Assembly (NCBI GenBank): GCA_946408025.1
Contig: CAMJQJ010000012.1
Location: forward strand, 1 to 33,836
Reading direction: 5' to 3'
DNA: 33,836 nt
Source of the DNA: an uncultured Faecalitalea sp.
GTDB taxonomy: Bacteria > Bacillota_I > Bacilli_A > Erysipelotrichales > Erysipelotrichaceae
Part shown: positions 33,090-33,836 of the stretch, piece after piece
Position numbering within the stretch: the first letter of the stretch is position 1
Layout of the letters: each line of letters begins with the position of its first letter
The notes under the pieces: model-generated
Seen by the model: only the letters and a program-made list of their open reading frames with translations
Database searches by the model: none
Told to the model about the DNA's origin: nothing
Made by a program: the position numbers and the translations under genes

Positions 33090-33147
33090 ATAAAAGTTGG
33101 GTTTCATGTCCCGAAAATGGAGTTTTATTAAAAAAAATGGGAAACAG

Positions 33148-33198
33148 TTGTGTAAGTATATAATCTTTCGAAAAAAAAGCACTGTTGTGTGATATAAT
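33148..33198 (+). promoter_or_regulatory. Tandem murF promoters
   Basis: Two -10 boxes, TATAAT at 33159-33164 and TGA-TATAAT at 33190-33198. Each is preceded by GTTGTGT (33147-33153 and 33185-33191), as if a promoter segment had been duplicated. The downstream one has the extended -10. Confidence 0.55.
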
Positions 33199-33223
33199 AT
33201 AATCCAAATGGGGGTTTATAGAA

Positions 33224-33836
33224 ATGATCGTAAAAACCATTCAAGAAATTGCGGATATGTTAAATTGCGATTTAGTTGGAGAAGATAAAACTTCTTTGAT
33301 CCAGGGAGTTGGAATTGACTCTCGTCAGATTACAGAAAGTGCCCTCTATATCCCTTTGATTGGGCAAAGAGCGGATGGCCATACTTTCATTGATTCCGTG
33401 ATTCAAAAAGGAGTCAAAGCAACGCTGTGGCAAAAAGATCACACACCATATCCTGAAGCTATAACGTGTATCTTAGTTGACGATACACTTGAAGCATTAC
33501 AAGATTTAGCTAAGGCTTATTTGAATACTTTATCTTGTCTGGTTATTGGAGTAACAGGCTCCAATGGCAAGACAAGCTGTAAAGATATGTTATATAGTAT
33601 TTTTTCTCAAGAAAAGAAGACACAAAAAACACAAGGAAATCGTAATAACGAAATTGGACTTCCTTTAACTGTGTTGGATCTTGATAAAGATGTAGAAGTT
33701 GCCATTCTAGAAATGGGAATGGAAAACAAAGGTGAAATTGATTTCTTAACACATATTGCACGTCCAGATATTTCAATTATCACAACAATTGGCAGTGCTC
33801 ATATGGAAAATCTCGGAGGAAAGAAACAAATTGCTC
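33224..33836 (+). CDS. murF: MurF, UDP-MurNAc-tripeptide D-alanyl-D-alanine ligase (3' truncated)
   Basis: The first 204 residues of the last cytoplasmic enzyme of peptidoglycan precursor synthesis, adding D-Ala-D-Ala to the UDP-MurNAc tripeptide with ATP. The N-terminal domain has GVGIDSRQITESALYIPLIGQRADGHTFI, the Mur ligase substrate-binding fold. VIGVTGSNGKTS near residues 108-119 is the ATP loop, followed by KTQGNRNNEIGLPLT, LEMGMENKGEID and IGSAHMENLG. A run of G upstream (TGGGGG, 33209-33214) is the ribosome binding site. The window ends before the stop codon; about 240 residues are missing. Confidence 0.96.
   Translation, partial: MIVKTIQEIADMLNCDLVGEDKTSLIQGVGIDSRQITESALYIPLIGQRADGHTFIDSVIQKGVKATLWQKDHTPYPEAITCILVDDTLEALQDLAKAYLNTLSCLVIGVTGSNGKTSCKDMLYSIFSQEKKTQKTQGNRNNEIGLPLTVLDLDKDVEVAILEMGMENKGEIDFLTHIARPDISIITTIGSAHMENLGGKKQIA

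Noticed and set aside
32901..33240. Minus-strand readings of 93 and 68 codons near murF
   Set aside because: They lie across promoter and hairpin elements, have no ribosome binding sites, and show Phe/Ile-rich composition typical of AT-rich non-coding DNA.

Overview
The window is a low-GC chromosomal segment of a Gram-positive (Firmicutes) bacterium. Supporting signs are strong AGGAGG-type ribosome binding sites, U-tract terminators after nearly every transcription unit, the secA-prfB gene pair, a CIRCE (HrcA) operator, an ECF vitamin transporter subunit and a DUF3284 protein. The gene mix (BilS-like flavodoxin, DppA plus NSS transporter, U32 peptidase, MATE pumps) would suit a gut member of the Erysipelotrichia or a relative; this placement is an inference. 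No phage, insertion sequence or CRISPR array is seen. The first 45 bases are not genomic: they are an Illumina library adapter with a probable index, and they cut the first gene.

Layout. 46-6290: truncated U32 peptidase, SIS-domain protein, enolase, a HAD phosphatase-dipeptidase pair, a CIRCE-controlled Hsp20 and a tRNA-Glu(CTC). 6353-12018: a minus-strand YwaF-like membrane protein, a divergent SWIM/SNF2 helicase, then a minus-strand pyridoxal kinase-radical SAM operon. 12077-17138: DbpA-type RNA helicase with an esterase, then a D-aminopeptidase, amino-acid symporter and DNA alkyltransferase operon. 17120-19186: a minus-strand rRNA modification operon (RsmF-type methyltransferase, RsuA-type pseudouridine synthase). 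After a 630-base gap, 19783-23303 holds a MATE-MerR-MATE efflux cassette, followed by a BilS-like flavodoxin and an alcohol/aldehyde dehydrogenase operon. From 26543: a small anchored protein, secA, prfB with a programmed frameshift, a DUF3284 protein, a GH25 muramidase, a minus-strand ECF-S/HIT pair, a candidate small RNA, and the start of murF.

How the parts work together. The MerR regulator is translationally coupled to the first MATE pump. Its gene ends on the -35 box of a promoter with a 19-base spacer filled by a perfect palindrome, just before the second MATE gene. This is the classical MerR activation layout, so the cassette looks like a self-contained drug-sensing efflux module. The dehydrogenase operon has a near-consensus promoter followed directly by a perfect palindrome, so it is probably repressed by a regulator encoded elsewhere. 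prfB carries the CTT-TGA-C autoregulatory shift site, here preceded by an unusually long hairpin.

The most interesting non-coding signals are the prfB hairpin, the MerR promoter, a predicted minus-strand small RNA of about 110 bases with CCCC anti-Shine-Dalgarno loops between the ECF-S gene and murF, two apparently leaderless genes (a MATE pump and GH25), and a window-wide preference for extended -10 (TGn) promoters. All calls come from reading the sequence; no database search was run.
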